A stretch of DNA of 64,000 bases from Rubrivirga litoralis (GCF_031846415.1 NZ_JAVRHT010000017.1:21399-85398), one strand, 5' to 3'; shown: positions 26,029 to 34,607, counted from the stretch's first letter. A program made the numbers and translations. Notes: generated by a model from the letters alone, not told the origin.

Positions 26029-26449
26029 GGACGGCGTGGAGGAAGTTGTCGTAGTCGCGGATGTAGTCGGCCTCATCGTAATGGTCCGACGCAAGCACGA
26101 GGTAGATGGACCCGGGGTCAAAGTTGACCTCTGATGCCCAAATCATTGGAGGAATGTGGAGACCCCGCCACGGCCGGTTGATGTGGATAGTCTCCTCCGC
26201 CTCTCCATCGTCGACACGGACGTCCAGGCTGCCGGAGAGGCAGACGATGAATTGGTGGAGGCTGCGGTGTGCGTGAGCCCCTCGATTGGTCCCGGTTGGT
26301 ACGTCATAGACGTAGAACACGCGCCGGATCTCGAAAGGCACGTGCCCTCCCCCCTCGATGAACGTGAGGTTCCCGCGGGGGTCCGTCATCTTAGGGAGGT
26401 CGATGAGGACGCAGTCTTGGACCGACGCATGGGGGACGGGGCGGCTCAT
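26021..26449 (-). CDS. dTDP-4-oxo-6-deoxyglucose 3,4-ketoisomerase, FdtA/QdtA-like
   Basis: Small cupin of 142 residues that moves the keto group from C4 to C3. The family core RGAHAHRSLHQFIVCLSGSL (around residues 56-75) with conserved histidines is present, as is PPMIWASEVNF. Which epimer is made (Fuc3N or Qui3N series) cannot be decided from sequence. ATG overlaps the acetyltransferase stop (ATGA). Confidence 0.9.
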   Translation of the reverse strand: MSRPVPHASVQDCVLIDLPKMTDPRGNLTFIEGGGHVPFEIRRVFYVYDVPTGTNRGAHAHRSLHQFIVCLSGSLDVRVDDGEAEETIHINRPWRGLHIPPMIWASEVNFDPGSIYLVLASDHYDEADYIRDYDNFLHAVRD

Positions 26450-27063
26450 TCCACCTCCTCTGGGCTTAGCTCGCGCACCGCCTCGCGCGAGTTGTCTAGC
26501 GCGTAGGCAGTCCCTTCTCGGTCCTGCGCGCGACCCCTCTCGTCAAACGCCAGCCGCGTTCCGTCTCGGCCCACCCAGCCCACGATGCGCGCGGGGCTCC
26601 CAACAACGAGCGCAAAGTCTGGCACGTCCCGCGTGATGAGCGCCGCCGCCCCGACAAGCGCCCACCGTCCGACCCGCCGACCCGCCAAGACTGTCGCGTT
26701 TGCGCCGATGCTGCATCCTTCGGATAAAACAGTCTGGTCGTACTGCTCGGGTCGGCGCCGGCTCCGAGGTAGGAGGTCGTTCGTAAACACAGCACTCGGA
26801 CCAATAAAGACGTCGTCCTCCACGCAAACACCATCCCACAGGTACACGCCGCACTTCACCGTCACGCGGTCTCCTACGATGGCGCCGCCCTCGACAAACG
26901 TATGGTCGCACACGTTGCAGTCGGCACCGACGGCGGCTCCGGCCGCGATGTGCGCAAACGCCCACACGCGCGTACGCGCGCCAACAGTGGCACCATCGTC
27001 GACAAGGGCGTGAGAGTGGAGAGCGGCGTCAGGGTGAACGCTGGACGGGGCGGACGCGCTCAT
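26446..27063 (-). CDS. Sugar N-acetyltransferase, FdtC/QdtC-like hexapeptide protein
   Basis: Left-handed beta-helix acyltransferase of 205 residues. Repeats include VDDGATVGARTRVWAFAHI and ADCNVCDHTFVEGGAIVG, and the family loop VFTNDLLPRS is clear. It would acetylate the 3-amino group of the dTDP sugar made by the neighbouring FdtA/FdtB-like pair. ATG 27061-27063 overlaps the rmlA stop; the longer open frame upstream lies inside rmlA. Confidence 0.86.
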   Translation of the reverse strand: MSASAPSSVHPDAALHSHALVDDGATVGARTRVWAFAHIAAGAAVGADCNVCDHTFVEGGAIVGDRVTVKCGVYLWDGVCVEDDVFIGPSAVFTNDLLPRSRRRPEQYDQTVLSEGCSIGANATVLAGRRVGRWALVGAAALITRDVPDFALVVGSPARIVGWVGRDGTRLAFDERGRAQDREGTAYALDNSREAVRELSPEEVE

Positions 27064-27941
27064 GCCACCACCTCCGCCTCGGCGGCCAAGCGCAGCAGGT
27101 ACTGCCCGTACGCGTTCTTCGCGAGCTGGGCGGCCAGCCGCTCGACATCCTCGGCCGAGATCCACCCCTGCTCGAAGGCCACCTCCTCGGGGCACGCGAT
27201 CTTCTGCCCCTGCCGCTGCTCGATGGTCTCGACGAAGTTGCCGGCCTGGAGTAGGCTCTCGTGCGTCCCCGTGTCGAGCCACGCGAAGCCCCGCCCCATC
27301 CGCTCGACGGCGAGGTCGCCGCGCTCGAGGTAGACCCGGTTCACGTCGGTAATCTCGTACTCGCCCCGCGCCGACGGCGCGAGCCCGGCCGCGACGTCCA
27401 GCACGTCGTTGTCGTAGAAGTAGAGCCCCGTCACGGCGTAGTGCGAGCGCGGCACGGAGGGCTTCTCCTCGATCGACACCGCCTGCCCGTCGTCGTCGAA
27501 CGAGACCACTCCGTAGCGCTCGGGGTCCGAGACCCGGTACCCGAAGACCGTCGCACCCCGCTCGCGCTCGGCCGCGCGGCCGAGCATGTCCTGGAGCCCC
27601 GCCCCGTAGAAGATGTTGTCGCCCAACACCAGCGCCACGCGGTCCGCGCCCACAAAGTCACGGCCGATCGTGAACGCCTGCGCGAGCCCGTCCGGCGACG
27701 GCTGCTCGGCGTACGAGAGCGACATGCCCCACCCCGCCCCGTCGCCCAGGAGCCGCTGGAAGTGCGGGAGGTCCGTGGGCGTCGAGATCAGGAGCACGTC
27801 GCGGATGCCGGCCAGCATCAGCGTCGTCAGCGGGTAGTACACCATCGGCTTGTCGTAGACCGGGAGCAGCTGCTTGCTCACGCCCTGCGTGATGGGGTAG
27901 AGGCGAGTGCCGGAGCCTCCGGCGAGGACGATGCCTTTCAT
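27060..27941 (-). CDS. rmlA: Glucose-1-phosphate thymidylyltransferase
   Basis: Short-form RmlA of 293 residues, making dTDP-glucose. Signature LAGGSGTRLYPIT and SKQLLPVYDKPMVYYP at the N-terminus, LGDNIFYG near residue 110, EEKPSVP and the WLDTGTHESLLQA C-terminal segment are all intact. ATG 27939-27941 starts the protein at the conserved MKGIVLAGG. It feeds both the rhamnose branch and the dTDP-amino-sugar genes that overlap it downstream. Confidence 0.96.
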   Translation of the reverse strand: MKGIVLAGGSGTRLYPITQGVSKQLLPVYDKPMVYYPLTTLMLAGIRDVLLISTPTDLPHFQRLLGDGAGWGMSLSYAEQPSPDGLAQAFTIGRDFVGADRVALVLGDNIFYGAGLQDMLGRAAERERGATVFGYRVSDPERYGVVSFDDDGQAVSIEEKPSVPRSHYAVTGLYFYDNDVLDVAAGLAPSARGEYEITDVNRVYLERGDLAVERMGRGFAWLDTGTHESLLQAGNFVETIEQRQGQKIACPEEVAFEQGWISAEDVERLAAQLAKNAYGQYLLRLAAEAEVVA

Positions 27942-28008
27942 GTCGGGGTCGAGCCGTGTCGGGGGTGAGCCGCCCCGCCCGCGGGCGGGGTGGCGGGCGG
28001 GGGCGACG

Positions 28009-29067
28009 TTACGCCGCGGCGCCGAGGCGCTCCAGGTCGTAGCGGTCGCGGAGGACGGTCTCGCACCAGTCGGCGTGGTCGAGGTACCACCGAACCGTCC
28101 GCTCCATCCCGCTCTCGAACGTCTCGTCCGGCGTCCAGTCCAGATCCCGCCCGATCTTGCCGGCGTCGATGGCATAGCGGAAGTCGTGGCCTGGCCGGTC
28201 ACGGACGTGCTCGACGAGCGAGCCGTAACCGCCGTCCGGCGCGCGCTCCGGCGCCAGCCGGTCCAGGTGCCCGCAGAGAGTCTCAACCACGTCCAGGTTC
28301 GTCCGCTCGTTGTGACCGCCCACGTTGTAGGTCTCGCCCGGCGCGCCCCGCTCGAGCACGCGGACGAGTGCACGCACGTGGTCGTCCACGAACAGCCAGT
28401 CGCGGACGTTCTGGCCGCTCCCGTAAACCGGGATGGGCCGGCCGCGCAACGCGTTCAGGATCACGACCGGGACCAGCTTCTCGGGGTACTGGTACGGCCC
28501 GTAGTTGTTGGAGCAGTTCGTGGTCACGACCGGAAGCCCGAACGTGTGGTGCCACGCCCGGGCGAGGTGGTCCGAGGCGGCCTTCGTCGCCGAGTACGGC
28601 GAGTTCGGGGCGTACGGCGTCGTCTCGGTAAACAGGTCGCTCTCGCCCAATGTCCCGTACACCTCGTCTGTCGAGACGTGGACGAAGCGGAAGGCGTCAG
28701 CCGCCCCGCCCGAGAGACGGTCGCGGTGCGCGCGGGCCGCTTCGAGGAGCGTGTAGGTCCCGACCACGTTGGTGCGCACAAAGTCGGCCGGGCCGTCGAT
28801 CGAGCGGTCGACGTGGCTCTCGGCCGCGAGGTGCACGACGGCGTCTGGCGCGTGCTCGCGGAACACGCGGGCGACCTCGGCGGCGTCCGCGACGTCCACG
28901 TGCTCGAACGCGTAGCGGTCGCTGCCCGCGACCGGCGCGACGGTCGACGGGTGCCCCGCGTACGTCAGCGCGTCGACGTTGACGACCGAATGGTCGGTTT
29001 CCCGAACGAGGTGGCGGACGAGGGCCGAGCCGATAAAGCCGGCGCCGCCGGTGACGAGGATGCGCAT
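28009..29067 (-). CDS. rmlB: dTDP-glucose 4,6-dehydratase
   Basis: Extended SDR of 352 residues. TGGAGFIGS at residues 6-14, HLAAESHVDRSI, HVSTDEVYG, the catalytic YSATKAASDHL near residue 158 and TNCSNNYGPYQYPEKL are all diagnostic of RmlB. It makes dTDP-4-keto-6-deoxyglucose. ATG 29065-29067 follows CCGCCCCGCCC directly. The 67-base gap to rmlA contains two inverted copies of the GC-rich word. Confidence 0.96.
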   Translation of the reverse strand: MRILVTGGAGFIGSALVRHLVRETDHSVVNVDALTYAGHPSTVAPVAGSDRYAFEHVDVADAAEVARVFREHAPDAVVHLAAESHVDRSIDGPADFVRTNVVGTYTLLEAARAHRDRLSGGAADAFRFVHVSTDEVYGTLGESDLFTETTPYAPNSPYSATKAASDHLARAWHHTFGLPVVTTNCSNNYGPYQYPEKLVPVVILNALRGRPIPVYGSGQNVRDWLFVDDHVRALVRVLERGAPGETYNVGGHNERTNLDVVETLCGHLDRLAPERAPDGGYGSLVEHVRDRPGHDFRYAIDAGKIGRDLDWTPDETFESGMERTVRWYLDHADWCETVLRDRYDLERLGAAA

Positions 29068-29079
29068 GGGCGGGGCGGC

Positions 29080-29865
29080 CTAGTTGCTGCCGGAGAGCTG
29101 CGAGACGATGACGACGGCGGCAGTGACGAGCCCGGCTACGCCGCCCGCGATCCCGATCACGTCGCGGAACGTGGTCCCCGACCGCTGGCGAACCGCCACC
29201 TCGATCACGTCGCCGTCCTGGGGGGGTGGGAGGGATACCCGGCTGCGCGCAAAGGCGTCGAGCGCCCCCTCGAACAGCGGCTCCTCAAGTCCGGGACGGA
29301 CGTAGCGGACGGTCACCTCCCGTTTGTCGTTGTTGAACAGAGGCGGCAGGAGCGGGCCACCCGCCAGCGACAGGATCCCCTGCGCGTCGACCTCCGGTCC
29401 GACTTCGTAGAGCCCCGGCTGCTGAACGGCCCCCCACACATCGACGCGTGCAACGGCCTCGACACCCACCGTCAGCACGTCTCCTTCGGTGAGGGCGGGG
29501 TGGGCCTCTGGCTCGACGACGAACTGCGAGACCGGCGCGTTGTAGAGCAGTCGGCCTTCACTCGGCCGGTACACGCGGACGTACACCTCGGGGTCGCCCG
29601 GCTCCTGCTCGGCCTCGACGGACAGGCCGGCCAGCGAGAGCACGCCCTGGACGTCGAACCCACTTCCTACCTCGTAGACGCCGGGATTCTGAACCCCGCC
29701 CCAGACGTAGACGCGCGTCGTGGGCTCCCCCGGACGGGCGTTCACGTAGTACCCGCCCGTCGTAGCCTCGCGACCCTCGACGCGCCCGATCGTCTGGGCG
29801 AGGGCGGGGGGGGCGGCGAGGGCCGCGGCCAAAACGAGCGCCGTGAGGGCGGGGCGGAGTAGCAT
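29080..29865 (-). CDS. SLBB-domain polysaccharide export protein with C-terminal membrane helix
   Basis: A 261-residue exported protein. The signal peptide (ALVLAAALAAPPALAQ) has no lipobox. Two SLBB-type units follow, each with VWGxVQxPGxYEVG and LSLAG (about residues 50-130 and 140-225). The C-terminus is a single hydrophobic helix (IAGGVAGLVTAAVVIVSQL). The N-terminal polysaccharide export (PES) domain of Wza is missing, so this is a reduced form. It lies three bases downstream of the Wzc-like gene and probably works with it in export. Confidence 0.8.
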   Translation of the reverse strand: MLLRPALTALVLAAALAAPPALAQTIGRVEGREATTGGYYVNARPGEPTTRVYVWGGVQNPGVYEVGSGFDVQGVLSLAGLSVEAEQEPGDPEVYVRVYRPSEGRLLYNAPVSQFVVEPEAHPALTEGDVLTVGVEAVARVDVWGAVQQPGLYEVGPEVDAQGILSLAGGPLLPPLFNNDKREVTVRYVRPGLEEPLFEGALDAFARSRVSLPPPQDGDVIEVAVRQRSGTTFRDVIGIAGGVAGLVTAAVVIVSQLSGSN

Positions 29866-29868
29866 GGA

Positions 29869-32232
29869 TTAGGCAGCGGGAGAGCCGTAAGCGTAGTCGC
29901 TCCCGTAGCGGCTCGCGTACTTGCTCTTGTAGCCGTACGACTTGGCAATGTCGAACCCGTTGAGGACCGACCCGATCACGCTCGCCCCCACGCCGCGAAG
30001 AGCCTCCAGCGCCGCCTCTACGTCGTGGTCGTTCGTCTGGCCCGCCCGGCACACGACCACCGTCGCGTCGCACTGCGTCGAGAGGAGCGCGGAGTCGGTC
30101 GCCGCGAGGACAGGCGGGGTGTCGAAGACGACCACGTCGAACTGGTCGCGGAGGTCCTCGATCACGTCGCGCATCCGCTTCGAACCCAAGAGCTCGGACG
30201 TGTTGGGGACGAGCTTGCCGGCCGGGAGCAGCCAGAGGTCGTCGGCCACCTCGGGGAGCGAGGCCACGTCGACCGGCCCGCTCTCGAACAGGTGCTGGAC
30301 GAGGCCGGGCTCGCGCGGCACGCCGAACTTCTTGTGCGCGGTCGGCTTGCGGAGGTCGGCGTCGACGAGCAGCACGCGCCGCCCCGCTTGGGCGAGAACC
30401 ACGGCGAGGTTCGCCGCCGTCGTGCTCTTCCCCTCCGACGGGTTCGAGCTCGTGACGAGGACCGTCTTGACGACCACATCGGGCCGGCTAAACTGGACCG
30501 CCGTGCGGAGCGCCCGGTACGCCTCGCTGGCCGCGGCCATCGGGTTGAGGAGCGAGACGAGGTGCGCGTCGACCTCGCGGCCTCCGACGTCCACCGCCTC
30601 CTTTCCTCCGAAGTCGCGCTGGATCAAGTCCGTCGTGCTCGGGATTGTCGCGAGGACGGGGGCACCGAGCGCCTTGAGGTCGTCCGGCCGGTGGATCCGG
30701 TGATCGAGGCGAACCTTCCCCACAGCGACGACGCACCCGATGACGAGCCCGAGGAGCCCCCCCAGCGCCACGTTGCGGAGCCGGTGGGGCGCAAACGGGT
30801 ACGCCGCGACAAAGGCGGGGCGAATGACCTGGGCGTAGCCTAGCTGCGACTCCTCAGCCAGCCGGGCCTCCTGGAGGCTCACTTCGAGCCCACCGTAGAG
30901 CTGCTCCCGGGCCTCCCGCTCGCGCTCGAGCTGAGCGAGTGCGACAAGCTGCTCTGGGACCCGGCTGAGCTCGCCCTCGTAGTCGCTCAGCCGTGCCGCG
31001 AGTTGGTCGCGCTGCGCGATCGCCTCGTCGAGCGACACACGCTCGTCGGCCATCCGCGAGCGGAGCTCAGCGGCCCGCTCGAACCCTGAGCGCTGGTCGC
31101 CCGGGCCGGTCGCCGTCGCCAGCGACTGGTCCGTGAGCCGCTCCGAGATCTCGCGGATCCGGTCGCGCGCCAGGCCGACCTCGCGGCGGAGCTGCAAGAC
31201 GCGCTCGCCCGGCGCGGCCGACTCGCGGAGCCGGGGGTTCTCAGAGTAGAATGTGTCGAGGTCGCCTTGGAGCTCGACGAGCCGCTCCTGCGCCGCCTCA
31301 AGCTCGGCATCAAGGCCCGATCCAAGCCGGCCGGCCAGGTTCGGCTCGATCCGCTGGAGCTCCTCTTCGAGCGCAGAGATCGATGCCCGTCGCGTTTCGA
31401 CCTCAATTCCGGCCTCGTCACGCTGAGCCTGGAGGTCGGCAATCCGTTCGACGATCCGGCTCGACTCCTCGTCAAGAGCAATGCCTCCCTCGGTCTCTAG
31501 GTAGCGGCGGACGGCGGCGTCCGCGTCCTTGAGCCGGTCCTCCTGCGTGGCCACCTGCCGCTCGAGGTACTCTCGCGACTCAGTAATCCCGGACCGGCTC
31601 GACTCCTGCGTCCGGTCCTGGAAGGCGGCCGCGTAGAGGTTGGCGACGAAAGCAGCCTCCTCGGGGTCCGTGCTCTCCACCCCGACACGGATGGCGTCGG
31701 CGTCGGGCTCTTCGAGCTCGCTCGTCACGTACTCCCCCTGGAGCCGGAACGCGACCTCCCGAGCCGAGGGCGGGGCGGCGTCGCCGTCGGCCGGTTCTAA
31801 GATCGTGAGCGGCCGGTCGGTCCCCGGGATCCGCTTCTGCTGGAGGAGCCGCTCGGCGACCGAGAGCGCGAGCGGGTACGACTGCCGGAGCACGAGGAGC
31901 TCGTTGCTCAGGTTGCGCTCGCTCCCGAACGCACCGCCGCCGACGGCGTTGGGGAGCTTCGGGAGGATCGCTCCAAAGTCTCCCTCTTTTTTCTGGACCA
32001 GGAGGACGGCGTAGGAGCTGTACCGCGAGGGCGTGACTAGGCTGTAGACCCCGGCCAGTACAACGCCGATGAGGAACGCCCCCAGGACGATCCACTTGCC
32101 CCGAAGGAGGACGTCGAGCAGCCCGCGGAGGTCGACCCCGTCGTCGCCCCGGGCGTAGAACGGTTCCTCGACCGGGAGCCGTGCTCCCGGCGCGAGGTCG
32201 GCCGGCGCGATCTTGTGGGGGGGCAGCGACAT
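29869..32232 (-). CDS. Wzc-type chain-length determinant with tyrosine autokinase domain
   Basis: A 787-residue inner-membrane polysaccharide co-polymerase and BY-kinase fusion. The N-terminal Wzz domain has TM1 at about 46-69, a long periplasmic coiled coil runs from about 210 to 470, and TM2 is near 482-503. The cytoplasmic kinase has TSSNPSEGKSTTAANLA (Walker A, near 595), VDADLRKP (Walker A') and VVVFDTPPVLA (Walker B). The C-terminus is a tyrosine cluster (YGYKSKYASRYGSDYAYG). It is the first gene of the large polysaccharide run. Confidence 0.93.
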   Translation of the reverse strand: MSLPPHKIAPADLAPGARLPVEEPFYARGDDGVDLRGLLDVLLRGKWIVLGAFLIGVVLAGVYSLVTPSRYSSYAVLLVQKKEGDFGAILPKLPNAVGGGAFGSERNLSNELLVLRQSYPLALSVAERLLQQKRIPGTDRPLTILEPADGDAAPPSAREVAFRLQGEYVTSELEEPDADAIRVGVESTDPEEAAFVANLYAAAFQDRTQESSRSGITESREYLERQVATQEDRLKDADAAVRRYLETEGGIALDEESSRIVERIADLQAQRDEAGIEVETRRASISALEEELQRIEPNLAGRLGSGLDAELEAAQERLVELQGDLDTFYSENPRLRESAAPGERVLQLRREVGLARDRIREISERLTDQSLATATGPGDQRSGFERAAELRSRMADERVSLDEAIAQRDQLAARLSDYEGELSRVPEQLVALAQLEREREAREQLYGGLEVSLQEARLAEESQLGYAQVIRPAFVAAYPFAPHRLRNVALGGLLGLVIGCVVAVGKVRLDHRIHRPDDLKALGAPVLATIPSTTDLIQRDFGGKEAVDVGGREVDAHLVSLLNPMAAASEAYRALRTAVQFSRPDVVVKTVLVTSSNPSEGKSTTAANLAVVLAQAGRRVLLVDADLRKPTAHKKFGVPREPGLVQHLFESGPVDVASLPEVADDLWLLPAGKLVPNTSELLGSKRMRDVIEDLRDQFDVVVFDTPPVLAATDSALLSTQCDATVVVCRAGQTNDHDVEAALEALRGVGASVIGSVLNGFDIAKSYGYKSKYASRYGSDYAYGSPAA

Positions 32233-32275
32233 GGAGACGATCGAGGGCCTTAGCAGAGACCCGGGGGCGGGGCGG

Positions 32276-32283
32276 CCAAGGTA
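32276..32283 (-). promoter_or_regulatory. Putative -7 element of the polysaccharide operon
   Basis: Minus-strand TACCTTGG, identical to the element before the tRNAs, lies 43 bases upstream of the Wzc ATG and heads the whole minus-strand run. Confidence 0.45.
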
Positions 32284-32390
32284 GAGGACACGGTGACTTC
32301 CCTACGGGGACTCCTCCGCCAAGAGTATGTGCAGTCTCCGGGGACTCCGCGCGCCCCGCTCCGCCCCGCCCGCCCCGCCCGTTCTTTCGC

Positions 32391-32425
32391 CCCGCCCCGC
32401 CCCGCCCCGCCCCGCCCCGCCCCGC
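32391..32425. repeat. Tandem pentanucleotide CCCGC x7 at a start codon
   Basis: Seven perfect CCCGC units end two bases before the GTG start of the phosphoesterase gene. An earlier in-frame GTG (32293) lies upstream of the array. Confidence 0.9.
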
Positions 32426-32427
32426 CT

Positions 32428-33129
32428 GTGCGCCTCGCCGTCCTCTCCGACATCCACGCCAACGCGGCCGCTCTCACAGCGGCCCTCGCCGAGGTCGACC
32501 GCCGGGGGGCCGACGCCGTGGTGTGCCTGGGCGACGTCGTCGGGTACGGCCCGGACCCCGGCGTGTGCGTCGACCTCGTGCGCGCGCGGTCGGCAGCGAC
32601 CGTCCTCGGCAACCACGACGCGGCCTTCGCCGACGACGCGGAGCTCGCACGGCTCCCCCGCGACGGGCAGACGGCGATCCGCCTCCACCGCGAGCTCCTG
32701 AGCCCGGACCAAGCCGCGTGGCTAGCGGGCCTGCCGCTCGTGGACATGTACGAGGGGACGACCCTCGTCCACGCCGCCCCGCTGGAGCCGGCTCTGTGGA
32801 CCCGGCTCGACGCGTTCGACGCCGTCCGCAACCAGTTCGCGGCGTTCGACACGGCCGTCTGCTTTGTCGGTCACTCGCACGTGCCGGCCGTCGTCTCCGA
32901 CACCGTCGGGGCGTTCAAGGTGCGGCCGGGCCGGCGCTACCTCATCAACGTGGGGAGCGTGGGGCAGCCGCGCGACGGCGACCCGCGGCTGTCGTTCGGG
33001 CTCTTCGACACGGACGCGTTCACGTACGAGAACGTCCGGGCGCACTACGACGTGGCGCGGACCGTGGCGCGGGTCCGCGAGCGGGGCCTCCCCGAGAGCC
33101 TCGGCCAACGGCTCGTCCGAGGCGCCTGA
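32428..33129 (+). CDS. Calcineurin-like metallophosphoesterase (YfcE/MJ0936-like)
   Basis: A 233-residue metallophosphoesterase. The two-metal site is complete: LSDIHANAAAL, LGDVVGYGP, VLGNHDAAF and VGHSHVP. It resembles bacterial phosphodiesterases of broad substrate range. Start GTG 32428 is chosen because the first beta-strand begins immediately after it; upstream in-frame sequence is only the repeat array translated as Pro/Arg/Ala. It is divergent from the Wzc gene. Confidence 0.88.
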   Translation: MRLAVLSDIHANAAALTAALAEVDRRGADAVVCLGDVVGYGPDPGVCVDLVRARSAATVLGNHDAAFADDAELARLPRDGQTAIRLHRELLSPDQAAWLAGLPLVDMYEGTTLVHAAPLEPALWTRLDAFDAVRNQFAAFDTAVCFVGHSHVPAVVSDTVGAFKVRPGRRYLINVGSVGQPRDGDPRLSFGLFDTDAFTYENVRAHYDVARTVARVRERGLPESLGQRLVRGA

Positions 33130-33170
33130 GCAGAGGGCAGCCCGCGCCGCCTCCACCCCGCCCGACTGTC

Positions 33171-34277
33171 CTACGGGATGCGGCGGAGCTCGACGCGGTC
33201 GGCGTCGTCGGGGTCGAGGCCGAGGACGTCGGCCGCAGCCGCCGAGAGCTCGACGAGATAAGACTGACTGACCGGGCCGCGGTCGGTGACGCGGACGAAC
33301 GTGCTCCGGCCGGTCGCCGGGTTCGTCACGAGGAGGACCGATCCCAGCGGGACCTCGCGGTGGCTCGCCGTAAAGGCTTCGGGGTCGTAGGGCTCGCCGC
33401 TCTCGGTCCGCCGCCCCGCCATGACGTCGGGGTAGACGAGGGCGAGGCCCTCGGCGAACGGCGGCGGGAGCGCGCGGCGGGAGGCCTCGGCCGGGTCGAC
33501 GGGCCGGGTCAGGTACACGGCCGTGCCCGGCGCGAGCGGGGCGGTCGTGAGCGCGTTGCCGGCCGCGAGCTCGTCGACCGAGAGCCCGAGCGAGGCGGCG
33601 ATCGAGTACAACGTCTCGCCGGGCTCGGCAAAGTGGACGAGGTCGGCCGGGACCGTCGTCTCGTTCACCGACCACGGGCGGGCGGTCCCAAAGCGGACCG
33701 GCTCGACAGGCGCCGCCCCGCCCGGAACGACGGCCGCCCCGCCCGAGGCGACCGCCCCGCCCGGAGCGGCGGCGGTCGAGGCGGCCGCCCCGTCCCCCAG
33801 GGCGAGGCGCTGGCCGACCTGGATCTGGTCGCCCTCGATCCCGTTGAGCCGCCGGAGCTCGTCGACCGTCGTGTCGTAGCGGAGGGCGATGCGGAACAGG
33901 GACTCGCCGGGCTCGACCACGTGGACGCCAGCGGCCGGAGCGGCGGCCGCGACCGCGGGCGGGGCGGCCGCGACCGCGGGCGGGGCGGCCGTCGGGAGCC
34001 GCGGCGGGGTCGCCGCCGGCTGGGGCATGGGGCGGGGCGGCGGACCGGCCTGGGCAGGCGCGCCGTCGGCCACGCGAAGCCGCTGGCCCACCGAGATGGC
34101 GTCGCCTTCGAGCCCGTTGAGCTCGCGGAGGCGCTCGACAGTCAGCCCGTACGACCGCGAGATGCGGAACAGGGTCTCGCCGGGCTCGACGACGTGGACG
34201 CCCGCCGTTTGCGCAGACGCGCCGAGCGGGGCGAGGAGGACAGCCGCGAGCGCGAGCCAGGTGCGTGTGTGCGTCAT
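33171..34277 (-). CDS. Exported triple-LysM protein with RlpA-like double-psi barrel
   Basis: A 368-residue protein. A signal peptide ends at GASAQ near residue 23. LysM repeats start at VHVVEPGETLFRIS, VHVVEPGESLFRIA and VHFAEPGETLYSIA. The C-terminus has YDPEAFTASHREVPLGS and VRVTDRGP, as in RlpA-type lytic transglycosylases, but without the usual longer flanks. Pro/Ala linkers between the LysM units are encoded by repeated GC-rich words. It probably binds and trims septal peptidoglycan. It is directly downstream of the small TPR gene. Confidence 0.85.
   Translation of the reverse strand: MTHTRTWLALAAVLLAPLGASAQTAGVHVVEPGETLFRISRSYGLTVERLRELNGLEGDAISVGQRLRVADGAPAQAGPPPRPMPQPAATPPRLPTAAPPAVAAAPPAVAAAAPAAGVHVVEPGESLFRIALRYDTTVDELRRLNGIEGDQIQVGQRLALGDGAAASTAAAPGGAVASGGAAVVPGGAAPVEPVRFGTARPWSVNETTVPADLVHFAEPGETLYSIAASLGLSVDELAAGNALTTAPLAPGTAVYLTRPVDPAEASRRALPPPFAEGLALVYPDVMAGRRTESGEPYDPEAFTASHREVPLGSVLLVTNPATGRSTFVRVTDRGPVSQSYLVELSAAAADVLGLDPDDADRVELRRIP
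33949..33990. repeat. Two perfect 21-bp tandem copies containing the GC-rich word
   Basis: The unit begins GCGACCGCGGGC and ends GGGGCGGCC, repeated at 33949-33969 and 33970-33990 inside the LysM linker. It encodes a duplicated Ala/Pro/Val segment. Confidence 0.9.
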
Positions 34278-34604
34278 CTAGTCGTCGAATCCCAGGCCCT
34301 CGGCCTCGAGGAGAGCGCCCTGAAGCTCGGCCCGGGCATGGGGGTCGCCCGCGGCGGTCGCCACGGCGATGCCGGCGCGGAGCGTGGCGCGGGCGTCGTC
34401 GTCGCGGCCGAGGGCGCGGTAGAGCGCGCCGAGGTGGTAGTAGGTCCCGACGTAGTCGGCGTGCTCGCGGACGAGCCCCTCGTAGTAGCCCAGCGCCTCG
34501 TCGGTCTCGCCCCGCCCCGCGTGCTCCTGGGCGAGCGCGAACCGCGTGAACGGGTCGTCGGGGTCGTCCTGGAGGAAGGTGCGGAGGGCGGCGAGACGGT
34601 CCAT
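34278..34604 (-). CDS. Small TPR protein
   Basis: A 108-residue soluble protein made of about two and a half tetratricopeptide repeats (PFTRFALAQEHAGRGETDEA, then TYYHLGALYRALGRDDDA). Short TPR proteins of this layout are common in Bacteroidota-Rhodothermota and usually unnamed. ATG 34602-34604 lies only three bases after a TATCTTCG -7-like element, suggesting a leaderless message. It is followed without a gap by the LysM gene. Confidence 0.8.
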   Translation of the reverse strand: MDRLAALRTFLQDDPDDPFTRFALAQEHAGRGETDEALGYYEGLVREHADYVGTYYHLGALYRALGRDDDARATLRAGIAVATAAGDPHARAELQGALLEAEGLGFDD

Positions 34605-34607
34605 GCC

